Below are positions 26,116 to 36,917 of a DNA stretch of 64,000 bases, one piece after another. Each line of letters opens with the position of its first letter. The stretch's first letter is position 1. The stretch comes from Shumkonia mesophila. Its GTDB lineage: Bacteria; Pseudomonadota; Alphaproteobacteria; Rhodospirillales; Shumkoniaceae. The notes under the pieces were generated by a model. The model was given only the letters and a program-made list of their open reading frames with translations, did not search any database and was not told where the DNA came from. Both the position numbers and the translations under genes were made by a program. The stretch is from NCBI RefSeq assembly GCF_026163695.1, contig NZ_JAOTID010000004.1:280218-344217 (forward strand), written 5' to 3'.

Positions 26116-26139
26116 CGCGCCCCCCTTGTCCATCCCTGA
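25942..26139 (+). pseudogene. 3' fragment of cysQ, right copy of the 174-bp repeat
   Basis: Bases 25942-26115 repeat 18541-18714 with one change, which gives Gly instead of Glu in GHxLSYGKPG. The cysQ frame continues beyond the repeat through RAPLVHP to a TGA at 26137-26139. The VAR ending looks more like normal CysQ C-termini than the TGLPS of the intact copy, so this side may keep the original gene end. It has no promoter or start of its own. Confidence 0.85.
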
Positions 26140-26299
26140 AATCGGCCCATCGCCCTTGATTTTTTCGGCCTCAGCGCGCATACTGATCGCGGTATCCAAA
26201 TCGGGTACCGTTATAGCCGCCGCACTCGATGCGGTGACTGCCGAGCCAGATCATTACCGCGGGTGGTCTAGGCTGACCGCAGACAATCTACGAGAGTAA

Positions 26300-26334
26300 A
26301 AAGAGCCGTTGGTATGTCCGACGGCTCTTTGTTG
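26300..26334 (+). terminator. Hairpin terminator before tsaC
   Basis: AAAGAGCCGT (26300-26309) pairs with ACGGCTCTTT (26321-26330) around an 11-base loop, followed by GTTGT. It probably once closed the cysQ transcript. It overlaps an in-frame ATG (26314), which argues against that codon as the tsaC start. Confidence 0.65.
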
Positions 26335-26337
26335 TGT

Positions 26338-27368
26338 ATGCTTCACCTGTTGCCCACCACACGAACACACGACGGACCGGATTCCACGTTGACCCATCGC
26401 CAGACCTCGATCCTCAAGGCCTCCCCGGAGGCCATCCACGAGGCCGCGCAAGCGCTTCGGCGCGGCGGCCTGGTCGCCTTTCCAACCGAGACGGTGTACG
26501 GCCTGGGGGCGGACGCCACCAGCGACGCGGCGGTCGCCGCCATCTTCGCCGCCAAGAACCGGCCCCAGTTCAATCCGCTGATCGTCCATTTCGCCGATGC
26601 CGAAAGGGCGGCGGCGGCCGTCGCCTTCGACGAACGGGCCCGCACGATGGCCCAAGCCTTTTGGCCGGGGCCCCTGACCCTGGTGCTGCCCAGGCGCGCC
26701 GCCAACGGCATCTCGCTCCTGGTCAGCGCCGGGCTCGACACCGTGGCCGTGCGCGTTCCCAGCCAGCCGGTGGCGCGGGCGCTGCTTGTCGAGGCCGGCC
26801 TTCCCGTCGCCGCGCCCAGCGCCAACCGCTCGTTCTCGGTCAGCCCGACGACGGCATCGCACGTCGCCGCCGACCTCGATGGGCGCATCGATCTCATCCT
26901 GGATGACGGCCCGTGCCGGCTTGGCCTGGAATCGACGGTCGTCGACCTCAGCACGAAAGCCTCCACGCTGCTGCGCCTGGGCGGCCTTCCAGTCGAGGAC
27001 ATCGAGGCCGTCATCGGGCCGCTGGCCCCCCCCACCGGCGGCCGGCCGAAGTCGCCGGGCATGTTGAGCCGCCACTACGCGCCCGGCCGGCCGGTCCGCC
27101 TGAACGCCGCCGAGGCCGGCCCCGACGAGGCCCTGCTCGGCTTCGGCCCGCATGTTCCCGGCGCCACCCTCAACCTGAGCCCGCGCGGCAACCTTGCGGA
27201 GGCCGCCGCCAACTTCTTCGCCATGATGCGCGAACTGGACCGCGGCGAGTTCGCCGCCATCGCCGTCTCGCCCATTCCGCAGACGGGCCTGGGGCGCGCC
27301 ATCAACGACCGCCTGAACCGCGCGGCCACCCCGCAGGGAGCAGACGACATGAACGGGATTTCGGCGCC

Positions 27369-27372
<4 letters not shown>
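26338..27372 (+). CDS. tsaC: Threonylcarbamoyl-AMP synthase, Sua5 type
   Basis: Makes threonylcarbamoyl-AMP from Thr, bicarbonate and ATP for the t6A modification of ANN-decoding tRNAs. The YrdC domain (PTETVYGLGADATSD, KNRPQFNPLIVHF, PSANRSFSVSPTTASHV) is followed by the C-terminal Sua5 domain (KSPGMLSRHYAPGRP), giving about 344 residues. The start is uncertain: ATG 26338 is used here; ATG 26314 lies within a terminator hairpin, and a TTG at 26389 is nearer the conserved part. Its stop overlaps the start of the FAD oxidase (ATGA). Confidence 0.93.
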
Positions 27373-28793
<1,421 letters not shown>

Positions 28794-29217
28794 CGGGCCC
28801 GAGGCACCGGCCAGCCCCAAAAAAGATTTGCCGGGCCCTTTTGGGGGTCCGGCAAGTTTAACAGGGAGGCTTCATCGTTCGAGAGGGAGACGATGGCTGT
28901 CCGGCCTTGAGGGGGAGGGGGGAGACTGGGAGGGGCGGACAGCCACCGTATTTTTACTGATCTTTGATCGGTTGTAAGACCCGGTGATCAGCACCCGTGC
29001 AACGAACCACGATGTAGACACTAGCCCCCATTCGTTTCGCGAGTATGTCAAAGCGCGTGTTTTTTGTTTCATTTTGTAACAGTTCGAAGACGATGTGTCG
29101 CAGAACGGTGTCGCCGCCACCGGCGAGCGGGGAACGCGAACTTTTTATGGTTATTCCTTGATTCCCAGGCGTTTTTCCCACAATTTGGCGCATGCTCTGC
29201 AGCCGGGATACGGCCTC
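28794..29217. other. Gene-free stretch upstream of lptF
   Basis: A hairpin (TTGCCGG 28828-28834 with CCGGCAA 28849-28855) follows the oxidase gene. Bases ~28890-28940 are a purine-rich GC stretch. Bases ~28945-29120 are AT-rich, with T runs, and are the likely place for the lptF promoter, although no clear consensus pair was found. An in-frame extension of lptF to 29095 is possible but has no membrane-protein character. Confidence 0.4.
28820..28858. terminator. Hairpin after the FAD oxidase gene
   Basis: A 7-base perfect stem (TTGCCGG/CCGGCAA) with a 14-base loop. The run of six A residues before it and a short T stretch after it make it weakly bidirectional. Confidence 0.5.
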
Positions 29218-30342
29218 ATGACCAGAATGGGCCTGTACATGTTCCGACAGCTTGTCGTCGGCATGATCATGGTTACGGCCGGCCTGACCTGCGTCATCTG
29301 GCTGATGCAGTCGCTGCGCTTCGTCGAAATGATCGTCAACCGCGGCCTGACCGTCGGCACCTTCCTTTACATGACCATGCTCATGCTGCCCAACTTCCTG
29401 CCGATCGTGCTGCCGATCGCGCTGTTCACGGTGGTCGTGTTCATCTACAGCAAATTGAGCACCGACCGCGAACTGATCGTCATGCGGGGCGCGGGATTGA
29501 GCCAATGGGCCCTGGCCAAGCCGGCCATCCTGCTCGGCATGATCGTCGTTCTCCTGATCTACGCGATCAACCTTTTCATCATGCCGGAATCGTGGCGCAA
29601 GTTCCGCGAGATGCAATGGGCCTTTCGCCACAGCTTCGCGCATGTCGTCCTCCAGGAAGGGGCCTTCAACGCGCTCAGCAGCGACATCACGGTCTATGTC
29701 CGCGAGCGCAGCAAGGACGGCCAATTGCGCGGCCTCCTGGTGCACGACAACCGAGACAAGGAAAAGCCGACCACCTACATGGCCGAACGCGGGGCCCTGG
29801 TCGAAAGCGGCGCCGGAGCCCGCCTGGTCCTTTTCGAAGGCAATCGCCAGGAGATGGACCGCAAAACCGGCCGCCTGTCGCTCCTCTATTTCGACCGCTC
29901 GGCCTTCGACCTGGAAGACGTGCTGGAGAGCCCCGAGGCCCGATACCGGGAAGCCAGCGAACGGACGCTGGACGAACTCTTGAACGTCTCCAACGACCCG
30001 ACGGTGCCGCCACAGGACCACGGCAAGTTCACCGTCGAGGCGCACAAGAGGCTGTCGTCGCCCCTTCTCGCCATGGGGTTCAACATCATCGCCCTGGCCT
30101 GCATGCTGTCCGGGACGTTCAGCCGGCGATCCCAAAGCCATCGGGTGATTCTGGCCATCGCGTTCCTGATCGTCGTCCAGGCCGGCGTCCTTGCCATCCA
30201 ATATTACAGCGCACGCGATTTGGCCTGGATTCCCGTTCTCTACGCCTCTGCCGTGGCTCCATCCATCTTCGGCTACATGGCGCTGCTACACGCCAGGGAC
30301 TGGCACCGCCGCCGGAACCGCCCGGCCGTGGCAACACCGTAA
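29218..30342 (+). CDS. lptF: LPS export ABC transporter permease LptF
   Basis: One of two membrane subunits of the LptB2FG complex that pulls LPS out of the inner membrane. About 374 residues: helices near residues ~10-125, a periplasmic jellyroll domain (~130-265), then three more helices. The ELIVMRGAGLSQWALAKPA stretch after the third helix is the coupling region that contacts LptB. The ATG at 29218 precedes TRMGLYMFRQLVVGM; the frame is open to 29095 but that part looks non-coding. It is followed closely by lptG and lptD. Confidence 0.95.
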   Translation: MTRMGLYMFRQLVVGMIMVTAGLTCVIWLMQSLRFVEMIVNRGLTVGTFLYMTMLMLPNFLPIVLPIALFTVVVFIYSKLSTDRELIVMRGAGLSQWALAKPAILLGMIVVLLIYAINLFIMPESWRKFREMQWAFRHSFAHVVLQEGAFNALSSDITVYVRERSKDGQLRGLLVHDNRDKEKPTTYMAERGALVESGAGARLVLFEGNRQEMDRKTGRLSLLYFDRSAFDLEDVLESPEARYREASERTLDELLNVSNDPTVPPQDHGKFTVEAHKRLSSPLLAMGFNIIALACMLSGTFSRRSQSHRVILAIAFLIVVQAGVLAIQYYSARDLAWIPVLYASAVAPSIFGYMALLHARDWHRRRNRPAVATP

Positions 30343-30356
30343 CCGGGAGCTGGGCC

Positions 30357-31463
30357 GTGGCGATCCGTCTTTCCTCGACGCTCTCTTTCTACATCGGCCG
30401 CAATTTCCTGGTCGGCTTCCTGATGCTGTTCGGGATTTTCCTGATGATCATCCTGATGTTCGACGTCATCGAACTGATGCGGCGGGCATCGTCGAAATCC
30501 CACATCACCTTCACCCTTGTCCTGGAAATGGCGCTGCTGAAGCTGCCCCACATGGGTCAGCAGCTTTTCCCGTTCGCCGCCCTGTTCGGGGCCATGGCCG
30601 TTTTCTGGCGACTGACCCGGTATCACGAGTTGGTGGTGACCCGGGCGGCCGGGGTGTCGGCTTGGCAGTTCCTGTTTCCGGTGGTGACGATCGCGCTTCT
30701 GCTGGGCGTGCTGAAGATCACCACGCTGAACCCGCTGGCGGCTGTGCTGCTGACCCGCTACGAGCGCCTGGAGTCGACGGAATTCAAGGGCGAGGTCAGC
30801 TTCCTGGCGTTGTCGAAAAGCGGCCTATGGTTGCGCCAGGCGAACCAAAACGGGCAGTCCGTCATCTTCGCCACCCACGTCTTCCAGGAACGCACCCTGG
30901 TCGAATTGAAGAACGTCCTGGTTTTCATCTACGAGGGCGACAGCAAGTTCCTGGGGCGCATCGACGCCGATTCCGCCCGTCTCGAGGACGGCTTCTGGCA
31001 CATGAAGAACGCCCGCATTTCCGCGCCCGAGCAGCCCACCCAATTCGACAAGGAATACTGGCTGGCGACGGACCTGACGTTGGACAAGATCCAGGACAGC
31101 TTCGCCACCCCCGAAACCATGTCGTTCTGGGCGCTGCCGGAGTTCATCGAAACGCTCGAGAAATCCGGGTTTTCGGCGGTCCGCCACCGCCTGTACTGGA
31201 ACTCGCTGCTGGCCGCGCCGCTGATGATCTGCGCGATGATCCTGATTGCCGCCACCTTCACCCTGCGCCATTCCCGGCGCAGCGGAAACACGGTTGTCGT
31301 GGCCGGCGGCATCCTGGCCGGGTTCGTCGTCTATTTCTTCCAGGACATCGTTTTCGCGCTCGGCCTGTCGAACAGCATCCCGGTCGCGCTGGCGGCGTGG
31401 GCTCCCGCCAGCATCGCCACGCTGCTGGGGCTTGCCATGTTGCTTCATCTCGAAGATGGTTGA
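30357..31463 (+). CDS. lptG: LPS export ABC transporter permease LptG
   Basis: Partner of LptF, 368 residues with the same six-helix plus jellyroll plan. It begins at a GTG (30357) with CGGGAG upstream, 14 bases after lptF; no closer ATG exists before the first helix (SFYIGRNFLVGFLMLFG). The coupling-helix region ELVVTRAAGVSAWQFLFP is present. Three bases separate it from lptD. Confidence 0.94.
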   Translation: MAIRLSSTLSFYIGRNFLVGFLMLFGIFLMIILMFDVIELMRRASSKSHITFTLVLEMALLKLPHMGQQLFPFAALFGAMAVFWRLTRYHELVVTRAAGVSAWQFLFPVVTIALLLGVLKITTLNPLAAVLLTRYERLESTEFKGEVSFLALSKSGLWLRQANQNGQSVIFATHVFQERTLVELKNVLVFIYEGDSKFLGRIDADSARLEDGFWHMKNARISAPEQPTQFDKEYWLATDLTLDKIQDSFATPETMSFWALPEFIETLEKSGFSAVRHRLYWNSLLAAPLMICAMILIAATFTLRHSRRSGNTVVVAGGILAGFVVYFFQDIVFALGLSNSIPVALAAWAPASIATLLGLAMLLHLEDG

Positions 31464-31466
31464 TCC

Positions 31467-33617
31467 ATGATGGCAAGGTTGCTTCCCAGTCTCCTGGCCG
31501 CCGCCGGGATCGTTGCCGCAGCCTTGCTGTTGCCGGCGCTGGCGCGCGCGCAGCAGCCGGCCGGAGCCGAAGAACCCCCGGTCCTGCTCAGGGCCGATTC
31601 CATGAGCTACGACCGCGAACTGGGCGTGGTGACCGCGAGCGGCCATGTCGAAGTTTCGCGCAACAACCAGGTCCTGCTGACCGACCATCTTATCTACAAC
31701 CAGCGCGACGACCTGGTGACGGCGACCGGCAACGTCAGTCTTCTCGAGCCCGAGGGCAACGTCTTCTTCGCCGACTACGTGGAACTGACCGGCGATCTGA
31801 AAAACGGAATCGTCCGCGACATCCGCATCATCCTGACCGACGGCGCCCGCATCGCCGCCAACGGCGGCGAACGGACGGATGGCACCGTCCACGAAATGAC
31901 CAAAGGGGTCTATTCGCCCTGCAATCTCTGCTCCGACGATCCCACGCGGCCGCCGTTGTGGCAGGTCAAGGCCGTCAAACTGACCCAGGACAATCAGACC
32001 CACGACGTCAGCTACGAGGACGCGTGGCTGGAAATCAAGGGCGTGCCGGTCGCCTATACACCCTACTTTTCCCATCCCGACCCGACGGTCAAAAAGCGCA
32101 GCGGACTCCTGCCGCCCAGCTTTGGATCGTCGTCGGACCTGGGGATGGTCGTGCGGGTCCCCTATTTCTACAATATCAGCCCCTCCGAGGACGTCACGCT
32201 GACGCCGTTCATAGCGTCGGACGAAGGCCCTGGCCTGATCGGCGACTACCGCCGGCACTTTCAGAAAGGCAAGGCCGATGTTACCGCGAGCATCACGCAG
32301 GATTCCGAAAGCGACGTCCGCGGGCATATCGACAGCCAAGGGCGGTTCGACATCGACAACACCTGGCGGTGGGGCTTCGACGCCGAGCGGGCGACCGATG
32401 ACACCTACATGCGCCGTTATGGATTCGGATCTCCGCAGAGTTTGACCAGCCGCCTCTATACGGAAGCGTTCCGCAAGCGCAACTACTTCGCGGCCAACAC
32501 TTACGCCTTCCAGGGACTCCAAGCGGATGACGACCCTGGCACCACCCCTGTCGTCCTGCCTATGCTCGACTACCGCCACGTCGGCGAACCCGGGAAGTTC
32601 GGCGGGCGCACCCGCATGGACGTCAACGTGCTCTCGCTGGCCCGCAGCGAGGGCACCGACACGCGCCGGTTTTCGGTCGATGCCGGCTATGACATCCCGT
32701 ACACCGGTCCCCTAGGCGACGTCTACACCCTGTCGACATCGTTGCGCGGCGACATCTACCAAGTCAACGACCTGGAAGGCGGCGACGGCGAAGACACCTA
32801 TAACGGCGTATCCGAACGGCTGATTCCCGAGATCGGGCTCAACTGGCGCTTTCCCTTCGTTCGCTCCGAGGGCCGCATCGTGCAAATTTTCGAGCCGATC
32901 ACCTCGATGTTCGTCAGCCCCTACGGCGGCAATCCGAATACCATTCCCAACGAGGACAGCCAGGAAATCGAATTCGACGACACCAATCTTTTCGATTCCA
33001 GCCGGTTTTCCGGATTGGACCGGGTGGAAAGCGGCCCGCGGGTGAACTATGGGGTCCGGTGGGCCGCCTACGGGGCGGGCGGTGGACACACCTCGGTTCT
33101 CGTCGGCCAGAGCTATCGCCTCAAGAAGGACGATACCTTCGCCGAGGGCTCCGGCCTCGAGGACAACCTCTCCGACATCGTCGCCCGCGCCCAGGTATCG
33201 CCAAACCAATATCTCGACCTGCTCTACCGAACCCGCCTGGACAAGGAAGATTTCGCGCCCCGAAGGAACGAATTCACGGTGTCGACAGGGCCGCGGTCGC
33301 TGCGTCTGAGCGCCGGCTATGTCTTCTTCGACCGCCAGCAGGAGAGCGAATTCACCGACTCGCGCGAGGAATGGCGCTCCGCCGTTAGCGCCCAAATCAA
33401 CCGCTACTGGCGGACCACCACGTCGGTCGTCTACGACGCCGAAGAGAAAGAAAGCCGCTCGTACGACATGAGCCTCATCTATGAAGATGAATGCCTGATC
33501 TTCGATACCCGGCTTGCCCGCACGTTCTATTCGGACCGCGACCTCGTGCCCAGCGACAGCATCATCTTCCGCATAATGTTCAAGACCCTCGGCGAGTTCA
33601 CCACCACCGCCTACTGA
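31467..33617 (+). CDS. lptD: LPS-assembly outer-membrane protein LptD
   Basis: Outer-membrane barrel that places LPS on the cell surface. Residues 1-~28 are a signal peptide ending ALARA, ~35-150 the OstA/LptA-like jellyroll (VLLRADSMSYDRELGVVTASGHVEVSR), and ~270-716 the barrel domain with many alternating strands. At 716 residues it is slightly shorter than the E. coli protein but normal for alphaproteobacteria. It has a Cys pair (CNLC, about residues 152-155) and one late Cys (DECLIF), so the disulfide pattern differs from E. coli. Confidence 0.95.
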   Translation: MMARLLPSLLAAAGIVAAALLLPALARAQQPAGAEEPPVLLRADSMSYDRELGVVTASGHVEVSRNNQVLLTDHLIYNQRDDLVTATGNVSLLEPEGNVFFADYVELTGDLKNGIVRDIRIILTDGARIAANGGERTDGTVHEMTKGVYSPCNLCSDDPTRPPLWQVKAVKLTQDNQTHDVSYEDAWLEIKGVPVAYTPYFSHPDPTVKKRSGLLPPSFGSSSDLGMVVRVPYFYNISPSEDVTLTPFIASDEGPGLIGDYRRHFQKGKADVTASITQDSESDVRGHIDSQGRFDIDNTWRWGFDAERATDDTYMRRYGFGSPQSLTSRLYTEAFRKRNYFAANTYAFQGLQADDDPGTTPVVLPMLDYRHVGEPGKFGGRTRMDVNVLSLARSEGTDTRRFSVDAGYDIPYTGPLGDVYTLSTSLRGDIYQVNDLEGGDGEDTYNGVSERLIPEIGLNWRFPFVRSEGRIVQIFEPITSMFVSPYGGNPNTIPNEDSQEIEFDDTNLFDSSRFSGLDRVESGPRVNYGVRWAAYGAGGGHTSVLVGQSYRLKKDDTFAEGSGLEDNLSDIVARAQVSPNQYLDLLYRTRLDKEDFAPRRNEFTVSTGPRSLRLSAGYVFFDRQQESEFTDSREEWRSAVSAQINRYWRTTTSVVYDAEEKESRSYDMSLIYEDECLIFDTRLARTFYSDRDLVPSDSIIFRIMFKTLGEFTTTAY

Positions 33618-33730
33618 CGAAAGCGCCGGCCGCTTAAAAAAGAGCGGCGCGAGTTGCCGTGGGGCGGGGCGACGGCATATGATGGGTCCCGCCTTCAGTT
33701 GGCCAATCGGATCGGGTTGCACCGCGTACG

Positions 33731-34993
33731 ATGAGAAAATTCCTTCTGATCTTCCTGGCATGCGGTTTCGCAATCATCGGCCATCCCGCCGTTGCGCAGG
33801 AAGCCCAAAAGATCGCCGCCGTCGTCAACGACGAGGTCATCTCCCTTTTCGACCTTCAGGCCCGGCTGTCGCTGGTCATCGCCGGATCGGATACCAGGGA
33901 CAGTCCGGAAACCCGGCGTCGTCTGGCGCCCGAGGTCCTTCGCCGGATGATCGACGAGGTTCTCCAGCTCCAGGAAGCGAAGCGGCTGGGCGTCACCGTC
34001 GCCGGTGCCGAGGTCGAACAGGCCATGGCCACCATCGAACGCCAGAACGGCATGCCAAAGGGCGGCCTAAGCGCGTTCCTGGCGAGCCGCGGCCTCGACA
34101 AATCGATCCTGGCGGGCCAGCTCGAGCCGCAGATCGCGTGGGGCAAGGTCATCGGCCGCCGCATTCGGCCCCAGATCCAGGTGCCGCCCGAGGAAGTGAG
34201 CGAGACCCTGGCCCGGATCAAGGCCGGCGTCGGCAAGCCGGAGTACCTGCTGGCGGAGATCTTCCTGCGCGTCGACGAGCCGGAAAACGAGGCGCAAATC
34301 CGCCAAGTCGCCCAGCGGATCATACAGCAGCTGCAGCAGGGCGCCAACTTCGCCGCCGTGGCGAGGAATTTCTCGCAGGCCGCCTCGGCGACGGAGGGCG
34401 GGAATTTGGGTTGGGTGCGGGCCGAAGAGCTGGGAGACGAGCTGGCGGCCCCGGTTTCCCAGATGCAGCCGGGCCAGGTCATGGGGCCGGTCCGCACACT
34501 CAGCGGCTTCCAGATTGTCATGTTGCGCGAGCGCCGCCTCGCCGCCGGGCTGTCCGGCGGGGACGCCGAAGTGCAGTTGCAGCAGCTGTTCTTCCCGCTG
34601 CCCGCCAACGCCCCGGAACCCCAGGTCCGGGACGCCACCGCCAAGGCCCAGTCGATGGCCGCCCGGGCGAAAAGCTGTGGCGACATGGAATCCCTGGCCC
34701 GGGAATTGGCCACGCCGATGTCGGGAAGCCTGGGCAAGCTGAAGACCAGCGCCCTGCCGGCCGTTGTCCAGAACGCCATTCGCAATCTCGAAGTCGGGCG
34801 TCCCAGCCCCCCCGTGCGTACCGAAAATGGCCTGGCGGTGCTGATGGTGTGCGACCGCCAGGGCGGCCAGAACGCCGAGCAGGATCAGCGTCAGCAGATC
34901 GAGCGCATGATCACCCTGCAACGCCTGGACGCCGCCGCCCAGCGCTATCTTCGCGACATGCGCCGGGCGGCCTTCATCGACATCCGTCTGTGA
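33731..34993 (+). CDS. surA: Periplasmic chaperone / peptidyl-prolyl isomerase SurA
   Basis: Helps fold outer-membrane proteins such as LptD. The 420 residues comprise a signal peptide (FLLIFLACGFAIIGHPAVAQ), a SurA N-terminal helical domain (IAAVVNDEVISLFDLQARL), a parvulin domain (~170-275, ATEGGNLGWV), and a weaker second parvulin-like part plus a C-terminal helix. It lies 113 bases after lptD, and its stop overlaps the pdxA start, so surA-pdxA-rsmA are probably one transcript. Confidence 0.93.
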   Translation: MRKFLLIFLACGFAIIGHPAVAQEAQKIAAVVNDEVISLFDLQARLSLVIAGSDTRDSPETRRRLAPEVLRRMIDEVLQLQEAKRLGVTVAGAEVEQAMATIERQNGMPKGGLSAFLASRGLDKSILAGQLEPQIAWGKVIGRRIRPQIQVPPEEVSETLARIKAGVGKPEYLLAEIFLRVDEPENEAQIRQVAQRIIQQLQQGANFAAVARNFSQAASATEGGNLGWVRAEELGDELAAPVSQMQPGQVMGPVRTLSGFQIVMLRERRLAAGLSGGDAEVQLQQLFFPLPANAPEPQVRDATAKAQSMAARAKSCGDMESLARELATPMSGSLGKLKTSALPAVVQNAIRNLEVGRPSPPVRTENGLAVLMVCDRQGGQNAEQDQRQQIERMITLQRLDAAAQRYLRDMRRAAFIDIRL

Positions 34994-36024
34994 TGGCCCC
35001 GACATCGACCCCGGCCCGCCGACCGGCCCCCCTTCCCCTGGCCCTCACCATGGGAGAGCCCGCGGGGGTGGGCGGCGAGGTTACGCTGGGCGCGTGGCTT
35101 CGCCGCGATGCCGCGATGCCATGTTTTTTCGTGATCGACGATGCCGCCCGCCTGCAATCGCTGTCGGCGCGGCTTGGCCTTAAGGTGCCCATCGAGCGCA
35201 TCGATGCTCCCGAGGAGGCGGTGCGGATCTTCCCCGCCGCCCTTCCCGTTCTCGACCGGCCGCTCGGTATCGAGATCCTTCCCGGCAAGCCCGCCCCCGC
35301 CGCGGCGGAGGCGGTTCGCCGGTCCATCGAAACGGCGGTGGCCTTGGTCCAGCAGGGCCGGGCCGGAGCCGTCGTCACCAATCCGATCCACAAGGAAGTC
35401 CTCTATGCCGCCGGGTTCGCCTTTCCCGGCCACACCGAATTCCTGGCCGCCCTGGCGGGAATCGCGACGCCTCCCATCATGATGCTACTCTGCCCCGAGT
35501 TGCGGGTAATTCCGGTCACCATCCACGTCAGCCTCGCCGACGCGCTCCGGACCCTGACGACGGAGTCCATCGTCGTCGCCGCCGAAATCACCGCCGCCGC
35601 CCTGCGCTCGGATTTCGGGATCGCGCGTCCCCGGCTGGCCGTCGCCGGGCTCAACCCGCACGCCGGGGAAGGCGGCAGCATGGGTACCGAGGAGCAGACG
35701 ATCATCGGCCCCGCGATCGCCGCCTTGCGGGAAAAGGGAATCGACGCCACCGGCCCCTTCCCTCCCGACACCCTGTTCACGCCGCGCGCCCGGCGCACCT
35801 ATGACGCGGCCATCTGCATGTATCACGACCAGGCCCTCATCCCGATCAAGGCGCTCGATTTCGACGGCGGCGTCAACGCCACGCTGGGCCTGCCCTTCGT
35901 GCGCACCTCGCCCGACCACGGAACGGCGCTGGATATCGCGGGAACCGGGAAGGCCGAGCCGGGCAGCCTGATGGCGGCCCTGCGCGTCGCCGCCGACATG
36001 ACGGCCAACCGGGCGCGTTCATGA
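34993..36024 (+). CDS. pdxA: 4-hydroxythreonine-4-phosphate dehydrogenase
   Basis: NAD-dependent enzyme of pyridoxal phosphate synthesis, 343 residues. Typical motifs are ALTMGEPAGVGGE, the metal and substrate site GHTEFLA, MYHDQALIPIKAL, and the C-terminal LGLPFVRTSPDHGTALDIAG. The ATG at 34993 overlaps the surA stop and its own stop overlaps the rsmA start (36021), indicating translational coupling. Confidence 0.97.
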   Translation: MAPTSTPARRPAPLPLALTMGEPAGVGGEVTLGAWLRRDAAMPCFFVIDDAARLQSLSARLGLKVPIERIDAPEEAVRIFPAALPVLDRPLGIEILPGKPAPAAAEAVRRSIETAVALVQQGRAGAVVTNPIHKEVLYAAGFAFPGHTEFLAALAGIATPPIMMLLCPELRVIPVTIHVSLADALRTLTTESIVVAAEITAAALRSDFGIARPRLAVAGLNPHAGEGGSMGTEEQTIIGPAIAALREKGIDATGPFPPDTLFTPRARRTYDAAICMYHDQALIPIKALDFDGGVNATLGLPFVRTSPDHGTALDIAGTGKAEPGSLMAALRVAADMTANRARS

Positions 36025-36857
36025 CCGGCGCCCCGACGGCGGCGGCTCTTCCGCCCCTGCGCGAGGTCATCGCCCGCCACGATCTCATCGCCCGCCATTC
36101 GCTGGGGCAGCATTTCCTTCTCGACGCCAACCTGTGCCGGCGCATCGCGCTGACGGCCGGCGATCTTGGCGAGAGCACGGTCATCGAGATCGGCCCCGGG
36201 CCGGGGGGCCTGACGCGCGCCCTGCTGCTGGCCGGGGCACGGCGCGTCGTCGCCATCGAGAAGGATGCGCGCTGCATCGCCGCCCTTCAGGAACTGGCCG
36301 GCCCGTTTGCCGGGCGCTTCGAATTGATCGAGGGGGACGCCCTGGAGGTCGACGTCGCCGGGCTCGGCCCGCCGCCGCGGCGCATCGTCGCCAACCTACC
36401 CTACAACGTGGCGACGCCCCTTCTGCTGCAATGGCTCCGCCAGGCGCAGGCCTTCGAAAGCCTGACCCTGATGTTCCAGAAGGAGGTCGCCGACCGCCTT
36501 CTCGCCACGCCCCGCACCAAGGCCTATGGGCGGCTGTCGGTGATCACCCAATGGCTGTGTGAGGTGCGCCCCGCCTTCACCGTCGACCGCCGGGCCTTCA
36601 CGCCGCCGCCCAAGGTGACAAGCAGCGTCGTCGTTCTCACCCCGCGACCGCAGCCCTTGGCCCCGGCGTCGTTCAAGGCGCTGGAAGCGGTGACGGCGGC
36701 GGCCTTCGGCCAACGCCGCAAGATGCTGCGGGCCAGCCTGCGCCGGCTGGATCTCGACCTTGCCGGGCTGGGAATCGATCCGTCGGCCCGCGCCGAGGAG
36801 TTGGAGGTGCCCGCCTTCTGCGCGCTGGCGAGAGCCCTGGAGGAGAAGTCCGGTTAA
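36021..36857 (+). CDS. rsmA: 16S rRNA dimethyladenosine transferase
   Basis: Dimethylates two adjacent adenines in helix 45 of 16S rRNA. The 278 residues contain SLGQHFLLDANLCRRI, the SAM-binding EIGPGPGGLTRAL and the catalytic NLPYNVATPLL. It overlaps pdxA by four bases. Its TAA stop (36855-36857) falls at the left edge of the third family-A hairpin, so this element abuts the gene directly. Confidence 0.97.
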   Translation: MTGAPTAAALPPLREVIARHDLIARHSLGQHFLLDANLCRRIALTAGDLGESTVIEIGPGPGGLTRALLLAGARRVVAIEKDARCIAALQELAGPFAGRFELIEGDALEVDVAGLGPPPRRIVANLPYNVATPLLLQWLRQAQAFESLTLMFQKEVADRLLATPRTKAYGRLSVITQWLCEVRPAFTVDRRAFTPPPKVTSSVVVLTPRPQPLAPASFKALEAVTAAAFGQRRKMLRASLRRLDLDLAGLGIDPSARAEELEVPAFCALARALEEKSG

Positions 36858-36910
36858 TTCGGGGACACCATACTTAATTCCTGGCGAATTAAGTATGGTG
36901 TCCCCGAAAT
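36856..36910. repeat. Palindromic intergenic element, copy 3 (family A, short loop)
   Basis: Arms 36858-36880 and 36886-36908 share the core GGGGACACCATACTTAATTC and are separated by only CTGGC, making it the smallest copy. It sits between the converging 3' ends of rsmA and pxpC and would fold into a very stable hairpin in either transcript. Confidence 0.9.
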
Positions 36911-36917
36911 ACCACGC

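Noticed and set aside
25634..26299. A single 219-codon gene spanning the island's right border
   Set aside because: Its parts are an AT-rich leader, a LarA-like relic and the copied cysQ segment read out of the cysQ frame. It is a chance join and not a gene.
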